Below are positions 46,446-56,830 of a stretch of 64,000 nucleotides of DNA, piece after piece. The notes beneath the pieces were generated by a model. It worked only from the letters and a program-made list of their open reading frames with translations, was not told the origin of the DNA and made no database searches. This DNA comes from Lucinisca nassula (taxonomy: Eukaryota > Mollusca > Bivalvia > Lucinida > Lucinidae), in the NCBI GenBank assembly GCA_963580285.1, contig CAUZLF010000733.1:89001-153000 (forward strand), read 5' to 3'. Every line of letters begins with the position of its first letter. Position 1 is the first letter of the stretch. The translations under genes and the position numbers were made by a program.

Positions 46446-46641
46446 GCCTCGATTAGGCGGTTCTAACGTGTACCCTCAATATATATTTTGAGTAGAAATA
46501 AGAAAAAATATAATCATTTTTCATCTTAAAAATTTTCGTTTTTTTTTTTTTTTTTTTTTTTTTGTTTTGTTTTTTTGCTTTTTGTTTTTTTTATTTCGGC
46601 GGTAAAATTTACAATGTATTTGTAAAGGCTTGATTTCATAA

Positions 46642-47075
46642 ATAGAGTTCTGCTTAAGCTGATGCTAGAGGGTGTGGCCGGTGTTGCACATTTCAGGATC
46701 TGGTCATGAACAGACTCAATAAAATCGAGTCTGCTATTTTCGTTTATTTTGTGTATTCTTTGCTTCCACAGGATCTAACTATTCAGAACTTATTTAGCTT
46801 AACTGCAGCCGGTGTTGTGGCGTGTGGCGGCTGTAAAAAGTCTCCCCGTACATCGTCATAGTGCAGATTATATTTTCTGGTCCCTTGGGATAATGGACTG
46901 CATTTAGAATCATTTTGAAAATAGAGTTCTGGATAAGCCGGTGCTAGAAAGCGTGGCCGGTGTTGCACATTTCAGTACTGATCATGAACAGATTAAAAAA
47001 AACCGAGTCTGCTTGTTTATTCTGTGTATTCTTTGCTTCCAAAGGATCTAAATATTCAGAAATTTTTGTAGGGAA
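46642..47075. repeat. Local duplication inside T5
   Basis: AGAGTTCTG..GATGCTAGAGGGTGTGGCCG and GTGTATTCTTTGCTTCC occur at about 46645-46790 and again at about 46920-47060. Confidence 0.75.
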
Positions 47076-48099
47076 AACATTTAAAAATCTTCTGGTCTGA
47101 AACCTGAGGGCCCAGGTCTTGAATACTTTTGTATGAAGCTTCCTCTTATAAACCTCTGTCAAGATTGTTAAAATTATAGCACTGGGGCCAAAATAAAAGC
47201 CCCGCCCAGGGGCCCACCTGTTTTACACAGGTTTATTTTGGGAAACCCTTTGAGAATCTTCTTGGCTGAAACCAGAAGGCCCAGGTCTTTGATACTCGGT
47301 ATGAAAGTTTATCTAGTGAACCTCTACCAAGATTGTTCAAATTTAACACTGAGGCAAAAAGTGGCCCCGCCCTAGGGTCCACATATTTTACATAGGCTCA
47401 TATAGGGAAAACCTTAAAAAATCTTCTTGTCTGAAATCTGAAGGCCTATAACATGGATATTTTGTATGAATCAAGCGGAACTCTACCAATATTGTTCAAA
47501 TTAAAGCCCTGGGGCTAAACATGGTCCCACCAAGGGCCCACATGTTTGACATAGAGTTATATAGTAGAGGGGAAACCTTAAAAAACTTCTTGTCTGAAAT
47601 CAGAAGGCCCAGAACATTGGTATTTGGTATGAATCTTCATCTAGTGCACCTCTACCAAGAGTGTTTAAATTATGGCCCTGGGGGAAAAAATGGCCCCTCC
47701 CAGGGGCCCACATGATTAACATAGAGTTATATAGGGAAAAACTTTAAAAATCTTCTTGTCTGAAACCAGAAGCCCAAGACTTTGCTATTTGGAACACAGC
47801 TTCAACATACGGACCTCTGCCAAGCTTGTTCGAATTATAGCCCTTCGGTTAAAAATGGCCCCATCAAGGGGCGCCATGTTTCACATAGATTTGGATAGGT
47901 AAAACCTTTGGAATCTTGTCGTCTATCACCAGAAGACTCAGAACATTGATTTTTGGTACAAATCTTAATCCAGTGGACCTTTGCCAAGAATGTTCAAATT
48001 ATAGCCCAGGGGCCAAAAATGGTCCAGTGGCAGGGCCCACGTTTTACATAGACTTAATCCGGAAGGCCCAGGTCTTTGTTATTTGTATACACCTTTATC

Positions 48100-49096
48100 T
48101 ACACTGAGAAAAAAAAATAGTCATGCCGACTAAGGAACCTAGTCAATATGATTGTCCAAAAAAGCACTATGCAAAATAGTCGATGTGACTAGGAAGACCT
48201 AGTCAAGCATTTTGACTAGAAAAAACTAGTCAACTTGACTAGCTTTACTTAGCCTAGTACATTTGACTAGCTTCATCTAGTCAAAGTTCACTAGTTTAAG
48301 CTAGTCATATGTACTAGCTTAATAGTCAAATGTACTGGTGTGACTGTCAAAAGTACTAGCAAGCATAGTCAGGATTACTAGATTCTTAGTACTGATTACT
48401 AGTTGCTTTAGTCGTAGATTACTAGATTCTTAGTACTGATTACTAGTACTCAAAACACATATGGAAAAACATGCTGTGTAAAGGCGCCTTTAGGAAGATA
48501 AGAGAAGAAATAAAAGAATATTTCTTACCTGCAGAGTTATATTTTCATATTGCAGAAAAGAAAATCCCCATTATTTATGCTTGGATTCACGGAAATGTCG
48601 ACTTTAGAGCTTCTGGACGTATATTTGTATGTTGACATTTTTGTTGTTGTTGTTTATCTTGTAAGCATTATAACGTTGCTTATAACCACTAGGTGCTTAA
48701 GAAATAAAAGAATATTTCTTACCTGCAGAGTTACAAACAATAAGAACAAAGTGCTCAAGGTGAGTACAACAACCCACTGTATGTTGGGTGAAATAATATC
48801 AGAATCAACCCACTGTTTGTTGGAGCATGTTCTCCTAAACGTTAAGATGGCGTCTGGAACGCTTCCTCTACACATTCTGCAAGCTGTCAATCAACATTCG
48901 TCTAGACACCCTAGTCATACTGACTAGAAAGGGTAGTCATACTGACCAGATGCCCTGTCAACGATTATTGATTTACGCTTACTAGAGAGACTAGTTAAAT
49001 TGACTAAGAATGCTCAGTCAACCTATAGACGACTAGGTGACCCTCTGTGTTTACTAGGTAAACTAGTCGAATGTACTAGTTATTTTTTTCAGCGTA
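48100..49096. mobile_element. TA-flanked element full of CTAGTC/GACTAG motifs
   Basis: TA at 48100-48101 and 49095-49096 flank CACTGAGAAAAAAAAATAGT and the inverse CGCTGAAAAAAATAACTAGT (993 bp). Removing it restores a T5 unit (TCTAGTGGGCCTCTTC). Both sides carry dozens of CTAGTCA, GACTAG and ACTAGT words. A 36 bp direct repeat (AGAAATAAAAGAATATTTCT start) occurs at about 48505 and 48699. TA duplication fits the Tc1/mariner group. Confidence 0.85.
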
Positions 49097-49244
49097 GTGG
49101 GCCTCTTCAAAGATTGTTCTAACATGGCCTGGCCCAAGGCGTCACTTATTTTACATAGATATAGGTGATAAAGGGAACAAAACTTCAATATCAAGTATGT
49201 AAAATGCTTAGCTCAGGTGAGCGATATAGGACCATCATGGTCCT

Positions 49245-49376
49245 CTTGTTGCCATTCAGTCGTGCAAATGATGCCGATGGAGCGTGTCCGGACACCGAAA
49301 TAATCACCGCATCGCCGCCGCTGTGGGCCTCTTGCATCAGAGGCAAGTGCACTATCCACTGAGCAATCACGCTCCA
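49245..49376 (-). mobile_element. SINE-D, head-side half of the split copy
   Basis: It continues the family sequence where 40520 stops: AAATGATGCCGATGGAGCGT, then the tRNA-like head ending at GCTCC, with box A on the minus strand TTGCTCAGTGG. The box B region is damaged. Confidence 0.82.
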
Positions 49377-50573
49377 CGTTTTGATATCATTCTTGTCAGT
49401 GTTCTGCAGTCCGAAAGATGGCATAGCCATTGGGACTTTGCCCCTCTGTTTCGATCAAACTTATTAATTTACCCTACAAAAACTAGTTTGTCTTTTTTTC
49501 TCTGTGACTTAATGAAAGAAAATGCACCTTTCGCCATGTTTCACAACAATGATAGTAAACAAGAACCGTTCTATACATCAGGTGAAGAGAATTATATAAT
49601 CAATTTTCCATATGAATTAATCCCTTTTGCGCGGAAGAGCATTAGGGCCAGGTATACTTTTTTCTTTTGATATGTATCTCGAAATTTCGACTTAGCATCT
49701 CGAAATTTCGACTTCATAACTCGAAATTTTGACTTATTAACTCGAAATTTCGACTAAGTATCTCGAAATTTAGACATAATAACCCGAAATTTCGACTTAG
49801 TTTCTCACAATTTCGACTTATTAACTCGAAATTTCGACTTATTAACTCGTGTATCATGTAAGATGGTTTTCTGACTCATCAGGAGGTCACGCATTTAATC
49901 CCCTTTCAGTAAAATGAAAGCGGACGTATAGTAATATTTGACAGTTCTAGCTCTTACGGTGGTTTCGGTATCAAACTTTCTCATGAAATGATTGCTGTAA
50001 AAACATTTATTGATCAAAGCACTGACGGCACTGATGGGTCGAGTGTGGATTGGTACATGTTTCGTTTAACCTTTAAATTCCTATACTATAAGCAAAACGT
50101 GTAGATCCTGATTAGACGCCGCGTTTGGGTCGATTAATTATCAATTGACTGAAAGTTGCTAACTACAGAAGATTCCCGCCTGCTATTGTCCACGTGACTA
50201 TCACTGGCCATGTTCAAAATCTATGTATCAGTTATTTATACTTTTTGTGACGTCAATGCGCCATGTAGATTGGGCCGGTGAACATGGACATTGCAAACAG
50301 TGTAGATCCTGATCAGAAACCGCAGAACAGAGCTTCAATAAATAGCCGGTACCTTCATGGTGTACGTGGTCAGCGAGAGTCACGTGGACAATAGCTGGCG
50401 AGAAGCTTCTGTAGCTAGACAAAAATCGACCCAAAAGATAGTAAACTGTGCAACACGAGCACCGTGACTAACATAACAAAGCTACAACCGGCCCGAAAAT
50501 GCGGTATTTAATACCAGAATACGTTGCGTGTTCACGATGTATCATTTGTCACGTTAAACTGACGTTTGTTTAA

Positions 50574-50832
50574 GAAATAGATCAGCTCCAGCTGTGATTT
50601 GTTGAGTAATAAATCACAGTTTGGAGGTCAGTTGTAAAGTAGACAAATCACGAGCGCGTAGCGCGCGTGATTTGTCTACTTACAACTGACCGACAAACTG
50701 TGATTTATTGCCTAACAAATCACTAGCTAGAGCTGATCTATTTCGATTCTAACACGCTGAAACTCGGCAATAATGCTGTTGTTTCCTTCAAATTCTCACA
50801 ACTTTTCGCCATTGTTAGAAGAAATCCCGCTA
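50574..50832. mobile_element. Palindromic foldback element P1, copy 2
   Basis: Palindrome 50574-50744 plus flank 50745-50832, the inverse of 1-258 with few differences. The centre reads CACGAGCGCGTAGCGCGCGTG.. in GC-rich form. Confidence 0.85.
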
Positions 50833-51004
50833 AAATTATCGACTGAAACACATGCATTTATATCCTTTTCTAACGTTTTCGATGCGAGAAAATGACGTTA
50901 CACCGTCTAACGTCAAGTTAATCGACTAGTGACGTCATAAATTTGCAGTTTTTAATGACGTCACACGTCACGCTCTTCCGAGCTGTGATTTGTTGCAGAA
51001 TAAA

Positions 51005-51335
51005 ACACAGTTATTTTGCATTGCCTATATAGGCGCGCTGTGTTAGAATTAAGAATAGAGCAGCAGATTCCAAGACCCTACGTTTCATTCCATCGGTCAG
51101 ACGTCGAATGTGATGACTGGTCAGTTCTAACTACATGCGATGCAGAGCTGCTACCAGTTCGTCTAGATTTTGTGCAAGCGGGGGTGTGGGTTCAATGTTC
51201 TGTATTCGACGCCCAAGAATCTCCCAGATATGTTCCAGGGTATTCAAATCCGGGCTTCTAGCCGTAGCCAAGCCAATGTCTTAATTCCATAACGGCGGGT
51301 CTGGCACACAGGTCTAGTGGCAAATGGTTGGTTTT
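51005..51335 (-). pseudogene. Tc1-type transposase C-terminal remnant
   Basis: On the minus strand one frame reads ARSPDLNTLEHIWEILGRRI, the Tc1 phrase SPDLNPIEHxW whose glutamate is the third catalytic residue, continuing to a helical end (LTSHHIRRLTDGMKRRV). An in-frame TAG replaces the expected tryptophan in HRM-W-LEL. Just upstream, RRYGIKTLAW lies in another frame, so a frameshift precedes the motif. The catalytic aspartates and DNA-binding domain are absent. It sits inside the TCGAAATTTCGA element and may be what is left of its transposase; that link is inference. Confidence 0.8.
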
Positions 51336-51789
51336 TAAAATGAAGCATGATTTGTGGCGCTAAACATGAAAAAATACCCAATATCCATATTTAAACAGTG
51401 ATAATGAAGTTGTGGAAAGTTGGCTCAGAGATCTGTGGTCTTCTTTCAACTCTGAGTTGGCCATAACAAGATTCCTGTTATGGCTAATCCCAATTCATAG
51501 TTGAATGTAGATCGCAGATCACAGAGTCAGCTTCGAGTAATTATGTCGAAATTTCGAGATAGTAAGTCGAAATTTCGAGTTATTATGTCGAAATTTCGAG
51601 ATAGTAAGTCGAAATTTCGAGAAAGTAAGGCGGAATTTCGAGTTATTAAGTCGAAATTTTGAGTTAATAAGTCGAAGTTTCGAGATACTATTCGAAATTT
51701 CCAGTTATTAAGTCGAAATTTCGAGATACTTAGTCGAAATTTCGAGATACCTATCAAAAGAAATAAAAGTGTACCTGGCCCTAATGCTC

Positions 51790-52127
51790 CATCGTACTTT
51801 TGTGTCGGTGATCGTTTGTTTTCGGTGATTTTTGGTGTCGATGAGTTTTTATTCATTTAAATTTTTTTAGCTGTGTGGTCGACTTGTCTGCCGAGCGGCA
51901 TTTAATTTGAAACCGGATCTGATTTGATTAATACTTGTGAATTGAAGAAGGAGGAGGAGGAGGAGGAGGAAGAGGGCAACCTGTAGGTTACCCTCTTCCT
52001 CCTCTTCCTCCTGCTAGAGAGACAACTACAAAATTATGGCTATGAGTTCTAAAATTTTAGAAAAAGAAACTGGAGTTATTGTGCTACCATTCAGGTAGCG
52101 AATATTAAGGTACTGATCAACCTGCAC
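51790..52127. other. GGA-rich inverted microsatellite; no gene
   Basis: GGAGGAGGAGGAGG..AAGAGGG at 51950-51976 is followed by its inverse CCCTCTTCCTCCTCTTCC (51991-52010). Nothing else recognised. Confidence 0.6.
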
Positions 52128-52462
52128 AGACGCACAGGCTGTTTGTTTTGTTTTGTTTTGTTTGATGTTTAACGTCCCCGTCAACACTGTAAAGGTCATT
52201 TTGGAGACGTTGCTTCCAATTTTATGGGACTTTTACCCGACATTGAGATGATATGACATCTCAAGCCCTGTCGCCCAATGAAACCAATAGGGTTTATTAG
52301 CATGGACGGTCCGCCTCGCACCGCGGTTTCTGGACAGGCTTAGATCCTCTAAGCGGTTTACCAGTACTAGTGTGCGGGCCGGATTCAGCTCTGTGTGGAA
52401 GCATCATGTAGCCCATATATTTCTTGAAGCCCCTATGGGCGGGGGCTGAGACGCACAGGCTG
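52128..52462 (-). mobile_element. SINE-B copy with target duplication
   Basis: Element 52142-52448 is flanked by AGACGCACAGGCTG (52128-52141 and 52449-52462). Tail TTTTGTTTTG at left, GGGCGGGGGC head at right. Confidence 0.93.
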
Positions 52463-52548
52463 CTCTGCACCTTTGTTGTTCTCAGATAGCAAAACATGTT
52501 TTTTCATACGAATTTTACATGTCCGGGAATAATAACATAAAGACTACC

Positions 52549-52826
52549 CATAACGATAACACACCTGTGTGATATAATGCAATTTTTACATCTCCAAAAT
52601 GGCTACTTTTCTGACGAAAATCTGTGACATTTTTCTTATTTATACTGCAAACATAGGTTGTGGGTACTCGTTAGAACCGCATCTTTGAGGCGGTTCTAAC
52701 GAGTACACACAACCTATGTCTTGGGGCAGAAATAAGAAAAATATTGTTTACCCCCGTAAACCCCAGTTTTCTGTATATAAAGTGGGGTTTAGGGGATGTT
52801 CATTTCACGGACTAGTTCACGTGATG
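52549..52826. mobile_element. MITE family M, copy M11
   Basis: CATAACGATAACACACC and TTCACGTGATG ends; core GTTAGAACCGCATCTTTGAG+GCGG. Confidence 0.88.
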
Positions 52827-52841
52827 ATTCTTGTGCCATTA

Positions 52842-53105
52842 CGACAAGCACCTTCAACGCCTTGATACGGCGTATTATCCCTTATATAAAGAAAACTATT
52901 TTGATCAGTTATATTAATTATTCCATATGGTCCAATAAACCGAACTTTATAGAGAAATAATAGTTGGGTTTCATGGGTATTCTTTATTTTTCTTAGATTT
53001 GCTGAACACATGGAATGTGAGTACTCGTTAAAATCTCAATGAAGCCGTTCTAGCAAGCACCTACATTCCATATTTGAAGCACAATAAAGACAAATCTCAG
53101 TTTCA
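52842..53105. mobile_element. Diverged family M relative (M12)
   Basis: GTACTCGTTAAAATCTCAAT and GAAGCCGTTCTAGCAAGCAC match the core arms weakly; ends are not clear. Confidence 0.45.
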
Positions 53106-53200
53106 TTAGTAAGCGGTCATGTTTAGTAGCTATGGCATAGTTGTGCTATCCCATAAATGCTTTCCTCGACAATGAAAAACATGACGTCCAACCAGATTAT

Positions 53201-53303
53201 AAGAATCTAATATGGGGTTCTGTTGTAGATGGGCGTTTTGAGCGGACGGTCATCCCTCGGGTTGGAAACGCCCTTCTACAACAGAACCCCATATTGGATT
53301 CTT
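53201..53303. mobile_element. Small foldback element
   Basis: 38 bp arms, AAGAATCTAATATGGGGTTC..ATGGGCGTTT and inverse, around a 26 bp loop. Confidence 0.8.
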
Positions 53304-53682
53304 TATCTTGCACAACACATCCCAAACATTTCCTTTTTATTTTGTAGCAAATTACAGAACTAAAGACAGTGTCCTTTAACAATAAATGAGTCAAATAATT
53401 ATCATTCTTATTTTTTTTATTTCGTTATTTTTTTTTTATTTTGCCGCTCGCACATGTATATTGTTTACAAAATAAAAGTAGTGTGGAAGTTGTTCCGGCA
53501 GTTGAATATAGAATTGAAGCGCACTTATGTTAGTTGCCTGGGTCGGAACACCAGGGTCAGAACATAAATTTCTATCCCAGGGTAAAATCATGGATTTCCT
53601 TGTCTGGTGTGCAAGAATGCTTACTCCCAGGCTTATTTGAATTTTATGACTGTCTGCCTGCCACACCACTATCATTTTTAGC

Positions 53683-54832
53683 CCGACTGTTTTTCGAAGA
53701 AAAACATTCGAGCTGTTGTCATCACTCATCATCACTCCAGCGTCTGCGTTGGCGTTGTTGTAGTAGTTGTTCCAAAAAAACTTAACCTTGGCTATAACTT
53801 CAAAAGTATTAGACCTAGCCTCATGAAACTTCATACACATACTCAACGTGGCAAGACCTACATTCTGACCAAGAACCAAAACTATATTATAGATTATGAC
53901 TGAATTATCTCCCTTTTTCCGATTTTTTTTTTCAGGAACACATTTATTACTCTCATTTCAATACTATTTGTAACAGAGCCTTAAAAATTCACATGGATGT
54001 TCCGTTGTACTCGACCTTTTCAGTGATACAAACCCTTTTGACCTGTGACCTTGACCTTTGAACTTCGATCTATTTTACAAAATTTTAACCAAAAAACCCT
54101 TAACCTTGACCATATTGCCAAAAATATTTGGCCTTCCTTCGTGAAACTTTATACACATACTCCCCATGACAAGAGCTAGTCGGACGAAGGGCCATAACTA
54201 TATATTTGATTATGGCTGAATTATCTCCCCTTTTTCGATTTTTTTTTCTGAAACACAATTTTACTCCCGTTCCAATTCTATTTGTAATAGAACCTTCAAA
54301 CTTCACATGGATGTTCCTTGGGACAAGACCTTTTCAGTGACACCAACAGTTTTGACCTGTGACCTTGACCTTTGAACTTTGACCTATTTTACAAAAAAAA
54401 TAACTAAAACCTTAACCTTGGCCATATTTCCAAAAATATTTGGCCTACCTTTGAACTTTGACCGATTTTACAAAAAATAACCAAAACCTTAACTTTGACC
54501 ATATTTCCAAAATATTTGGCCTACCTTTATGAAACTTCATATACTTACCATGACAAGAGCTACATTCTGAAAAGGGCCATAACTATATTGTTGATTATGA
54601 CTGAATTATCTCCCTTTTTCGATTTTTCTGAATTATCTCCCTTTTTCGATTTTTTTCTCTGAAACACATTTTTTACTCCCATTCCAATTCTATTTGTGAC
54701 TGAGCCTTCAAACTTCACATGGATGTTCCTTGGGACAAGACCTTTTCACTTCTCTACCATGCAATTTGACTGATTTGTCTCTGTGACATGGAAAAACAGA
54801 CGAGCATGACGCCGCTTGCGGTGCTCTTGTTA
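53683..54832. mobile_element. Tandem-core element T6 (about 325 bp units)
   Basis: Starts with TAGCCCGACTGTTTTTCGAA hairpin-like sequence; about three units with TGAATTATCTCCCTTTTTCG, TTCACATGGATGTTCC and TGACCTGTGACCTTGACC. Ends near GACGCCGCTTGCGGTGCTC. Open frames are repeat artefacts. Confidence 0.7.
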
Positions 54833-54906
54833 CCTTTAGGCAGTTTGAAAGGTGTGGTCAGTTTGAATTGATACATGTTTATGTAGCTGTTGCTCAATAC
54901 ACACTC

Positions 54907-55207
54907 GCCCCGCCCATCGGGGCTTGAAGAAATAGATGGGCTGCATGATGCTTCCACGCAGAGCTGGAATCGACCCGCACACGAGTGCTGGTAAACCGCT
55001 TAGAGGATCTAAGCCTGCCCAGGCAAAGCGGTGCGAGTCGGAACGTCCATGCTTTTAAACCATATTAATTTCATTTGGCGGCAGGGCTTGAGAAGTCATT
55101 TCATCTCAATGTCGGGTAAAAGTCCAAAATAATATTGGAAGCAACGTCTCCAAAATGACCTATACAGTGTTGACGGGGACGTTGAATAATCTCAAATCAA
55201 ACAAACA
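54907..55207 (+). mobile_element. SINE-B copy
   Basis: Complete, head GCCCCGCCCATCGGGGCTTG to tail CTCAAATCAAACAAACAA; followed by (ATT)n. Confidence 0.9.
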
Positions 55208-55460
55208 ATTATTATTATTATTATTACTGAACTTTCCTACAAACAATATGAGCAAGTGTTTATCCAATTTATGATAAAAATAATAATAATACCACTTGTA
55301 GAAGTAGCAGTAACAGTAGAAGTGATAGTGAAAGTAGTAGTAAGTATAATTTTAATAATCACAGTTTGATACTTTGAAATGATTATAATCATTATTATAG
55401 TTATAGTAGTAGTAGTAGTAGCAGTAGTAATAGTGGTGGTGGTGGTGGTGGTGGGAGTAG
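55208..55460. repeat. Microsatellite cluster (ATT, GTA, GTG)
   Basis: (ATT)n at 55208-55226, degenerate AGT/GTA repeats from 55300, GTAGTAGTA and GTGGTGGTG runs at 55398-55455. Confidence 0.85.
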
Positions 55461-55473
55461 TTATAAGTGTAGC

Positions 55474-55680
55474 GTGTTTGTTTAATTTGAGATTTAAGGT
55501 CCCCGCCCACACAATTTAGGTCATTTTGGTGACGTTTATTCCAATTTTGTGGGACTTTTTCTCGACATTGAGATGAAATGACATCGACTTCTCAAGCCCT
55601 GCCGCCTATGAAACCAATATATGAATTTGGTCTATACGCATGGACGGTCCGACTCGATCCACTTCGCCTGAGCAGTCTAA
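55474..55680 (-). mobile_element. SINE-B copy, head truncated
   Basis: Tail TTTGTTTAATTTGAGATTTA at left; ends in CTTCGCCTGAGCAGTCTAAT. Confidence 0.8.
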
Positions 55681-55746
55681 TCGTAGAGTTGTAGTAAGAG
55701 TACAATTATTACTATAATTGATTGCCTCTGTTCATGGGGGCTTGGT

Positions 55747-56185
55747 AAATAGAGAATACCAGGTGAGTGTCTTTTGATATGAAGTTTATCAGGCAATGCT
55801 TCGAGAATGCTTGTAGATGCGTTCTCGAAGCCGAGCCTGATAAATTTCATATCAAAAGACACTCACCTGGTATTCTATTTATCAGTTTATCCCCTTGTAC
55901 ACTCATAGATTAGCAATTTAGGATCAGTTATTGGTGGTCCTCAGTGCGTCCCAGCATTCTGGCGGTCGATATATTTAGTATCAGCTTACCATATTTTTCC
56001 AATGATATTTTTTTTTTTCAAGTATTTTTTACATTTTTCCCAGTAACAATAACTTGTTTGTCATGTTTCCAGTAGTCCAGTTCATTCATAAAAGTGCAAT
56101 GTCACGTTGACGTAATGAAGCTTATTTGTCCTAGAATGGCATCTCTTTATCAGGTCAGTGCGTTACAATGCAAAATATATAGGGG
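55747..56185. mobile_element. Family P element, second copy (asymmetric)
   Basis: Central palindrome 55747-55882 (ACCAGGTGAGTGTCTTTTGA and inverse). Right arm continues with TACACTCATAGATTAGCAAT to GTAACTGATAAA as in 45580-45340 inverted; most of the left arm is missing. Confidence 0.8.
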
Positions 56186-56194
56186 GTAACTGAT

Positions 56195-56274
56195 AAAATA
56201 GATTGGGTTGCATTGTGCTTCCATGCACAGCTGAAACTGACCACACATAAGTACTGGTAAACCGCTTAGAATGA
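56195..56274 (+). mobile_element. SINE-B fragment
   Basis: TGCATTGTGCTTCCATGCAC and GTACTGGTAAACCGCTTAGA match the head half; cut off by the W copy. Confidence 0.75.
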
Positions 56275-56830
56275 TTAAACAGTAGTGAAGGCAATGATCA
56301 GAAATCGATACAATTAACCCACAGCTCCCATCAGAGACACCAAAGGGAAAGAACAAACATGAAACAACCAGACCCTAAGCGAAACATCAATAGCGGAAAG
56401 CCAAAAGGACAGTTACTTTCCCACAAAATGGCCAATTGGCTATCCAAAACAAAATAATATAAGCGATTCAAACACTCAAAGACAAACCATAACAAGAGTT
56501 GACAGAAGACAACATGGCTCGCCTTTGGGGGCCTAAGTTTGTTGGGGCATGTTATCATAAAATGATTTTTTCTTCTGTAAAACAGCCCAATAGACTGAAG
56601 CAATTAAAATAGAACCAAGTGGTACTCCTTAGAACCACTGAAGAAGAAATTTTGTTTAAAGTGTTTGTATTTGAAAAAAAAAAAAAAAACAATTCCAGTT
56701 TTGCAGGTTTTGCCAAAAAGGCCATTTTCTTATGTAAAAGAGCTAAACAGACTGAAGCAAATGAAAGAGAACCAAAAAGTACAGCCTGTAATGCAAAAGC
56801 CACAATGACCCTGGGCAAACATGTTTGAGA
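56275..56830 (-). mobile_element. Repeat family W, copy 2
   Basis: Uninterrupted relative of 27490-28834: GGGCTGTTTTACAGAAG, GGCAAAACCTGCAAAACTGG and CAGTCTGTTTAGCTCTTTT on the minus strand. No tandem-core element sits between its halves. Confidence 0.75.

Larger units (their letters stand above)
44677..46641. mobile_element. MITE family M, copy M10, split by an insertion
   Basis: Left part 44677-44804 starts CATCAGGAAAACCGGCC; right part about 46446-46641 resumes in the core hairpin (CGCCTCGATTAGGCGG). The empty site is preserved at about 46905-46930 (CATTTTGAAAATAGAGTTCT) in a local duplicate. Confidence 0.82.
40521..49250 (+). mobile_element. Tandem-core element T5 with nested insertions
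   Basis: Starts AGCTCACCTTAGCCGAAGGC, with CCGTCCGTCCGTCCGTCC near 40803, and ends CTCAGGTGAGCGATATAGG plus the CCATCATGG hairpin and CTCTTG. The core is about 168 bp units (TTGTCTGAAACCAGAAGGCC, GGTATGAAGCTTCATCTAGT, CAAATTATAGCCCTGGGGCC); at 40990-41700 two variants alternate as a dimer of about 337 bp. Insertions at 41701-44501, 44677-46641 and 48102-49094 split it. It lies within a SINE-D. Confidence 0.85.
49637..51789. mobile_element. 2.15 kb element with TCGAAATTTCGA arrays at both ends
   Basis: Inverted ends GAGCATTAGGGCCAGGTATA and TACCTGGCCCTAATGCTC. Inside each end lies an array of TCGAAATTTCGA palindromes spaced 16-20 bp (49678-49850; 51542-51763). TA inside the ends (cat-TA-GGGCC) could be a Tc1/mariner target. 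The interior holds palindromic element P1 copy 2 and a Tc1 transposase remnant. Confidence 0.8.

Noticed and set aside
53436..53879. 147-codon open frame on the minus strand
   Set aside because: It overlaps tandem-core element T6 and has repeat-like composition.
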